A stretch of DNA of 6,878 nt, taken from positions 1 through 6,878 of the forward strand of contig CAZHNG010000350.1 of NCBI GenBank assembly GCA_964533785.1, read 5' to 3'. Shown in pieces: positions 6,275 through 6,878 of the stretch. The translations under genes were made by a program, and so were the position numbers. The notes under the pieces were generated by a model. The model was not told the DNA's origin, searched no databases, and saw only the letters and a program-made list of their open reading frames with translations. This stretch comes from JANQRV01 sp964533785. GTDB lineage: Bacteria; Bacteroidota; Bacteroidia; Chitinophagales; Saprospiraceae. How positions within the stretch are numbered: the first letter of the stretch is position 1; every line of letters starts with the position of its first letter.

Positions 6275-6282
6275 CAAAACTA
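6275..6282 (-). promoter_or_regulatory. Candidate -7 promoter element for lactate dehydrogenase gene
   Basis: On the minus strand this reads TAGTTTTG, an exact TAnnTTTG match, 42 nt upstream of the lactate dehydrogenase start codon. No TTG or TTTG stands at the expected -33 spacing, so the call rests on the -7 motif and position. The implied leader is about 35 nt. Confidence 0.4.
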
Positions 6283-6344
6283 ACGTATTATTTGAGCTTA
6301 AGTTTATACCAGTTCTCTTACTAATGGTCTAGTTTTCCAATCAA

Positions 6345-6878
6345 TTAATTACCATTTGCCTCCTTGTACAGTAATTCCATTCCGGTAGAAGAACGGGGTT
6401 TAAACCCTGGCCAGGTTTCATCATTGGATTTTTGGTTGACGTTGAGGTACTTTTTATAATCTTTTTGCTTAAGGTGTATGCCCAAAAAAGCCGTTACAAA
6501 ATGCTGATTGATGTTGTTGATGCGCCGTTCATCCCAGGAGGGTTCGGCATAGCGGTAATATTCTTCATAGTTCAGGCCGGGCTGTAAAGCTTCTTTTGGA
6601 GGCGGATTGGGGGCTATATTGTGTCGGGCATTGAGATAGGTCAACAGGTATCGATCGGCATTTACTGCACCGGTATAAATAGCTTTGATGCCTTTTTCGT
6701 ATCCGGAGATATCATCCTGGCTTCCAGCAACAAAAAAGGTGGGTATTTTCAATCCTTTCAACGTTTCTGCATCCCAGATCCCCCTTTCCATTCCCCACGG
6801 GGCAAAAGCAACTACCGCTTTTATCCTTGGATCAAAGGATTGCTCGAATTCTTCCCTTTGCATACTCCGTGTAGCCAG
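6345..6878 (-). CDS. Alpha/beta hydrolase, C-terminal part (5' end outside window)
   Basis: The last 177 residues of an alpha/beta-hydrolase-fold protein. The frame is still open at the window edge, so the Met codon at 6863 is internal and the true start lies beyond 6878. Visible are a core strand (IKAVVAFAPWG), then the strand and loop PTFFVAGSQDDISGY with the probable catalytic Asp (residue 50 or 51 counted from that Met), and NARHNIAP with the probable catalytic His (residue 81). The nucleophile elbow GxSxG would be upstream and is not seen. This layout fits esterase/dienelactone-hydrolase-like or lipase-like members. The C-terminal part after the His (about 90 residues, Tyr- and Asn-rich, ending KEANGN) is longer than in minimal hydrolases. 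The substrate cannot be assigned. No clear hairpin terminator follows; the lactate dehydrogenase start is 111 nt downstream on the same strand. Confidence 0.8.
   Translation of the reverse strand: MATRSMQREEFEQSFDPRIKAVVAFAPWGMERGIWDAETLKGLKIPTFFVAGSQDDISGYEKGIKAIYTGAVNADRYLLTYLNARHNIAPNPPPKEALQPGLNYEEYYRYAEPSWDERRINNINQHFVTAFLGIHLKQKDYKKYLNVNQKSNDETWPGFKPRSSTGMELLYKEANGN

Overview
The window looks like chromosomal DNA of a Bacteroidota bacterium, probably of the Saprospiraceae/Lewinella type. Evidence: a TonB-dependent receptor with an N-terminal carboxypeptidase-regulatory-like domain, a small ECF sigma factor of the type common in this phylum, A-rich leaders with few Shine-Dalgarno sites, and TAnnTTTG-like -7 promoter motifs. 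The species placement is an impression from sequence style, not a database result.

Left part (1-2799, plus strand): a probable copper-handling pair. A 121-residue membrane-anchored protein with three clustered cysteines (C39, C49, C53) is followed by an outer-membrane TonB-dependent receptor. The receptor carries both halves of the CxxxM / HxM copper site known from Pseudomonas OprC, at nearly the same spacing. A degenerate heptanucleotide tandem repeat lies just upstream of the first gene.

Middle (2796-4427): a cytosolic DsbA/FrnE-like thiol oxidoreductase (CGWC) on the minus strand ends tail-to-tail with the receptor, the two stop codons sharing four bases. It diverges from an exported 295-residue protein of no recognised family. 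The 108-nt divergent gap holds a 16-nt dyad and a good -7 promoter motif for the oxidoreductase.

Right part (4428-6878, minus strand): an ECF sigma factor, a complete NAD-dependent L-lactate dehydrogenase with all catalytic residues, and the C-terminal part of an alpha/beta hydrolase cut by the window edge. Near-identical 47-49 nt perfect hairpins lie 3' of the sigma gene (shared with the convergent exported-protein gene) and 3' of the lactate dehydrogenase gene. They differ by a base-pair-preserving double change, so they look like copies of a structured repeat used as transcript ends.

The genes do not form one pathway. The only clear functional pairing is the small cysteine protein with the copper-type receptor; the thiol oxidoreductase next to it may be linked by metal/thiol chemistry, but that is inference. 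No RNA genes, CRISPR array, transposase or phage genes are visible. No stretch over 300 bases lacks a gene.
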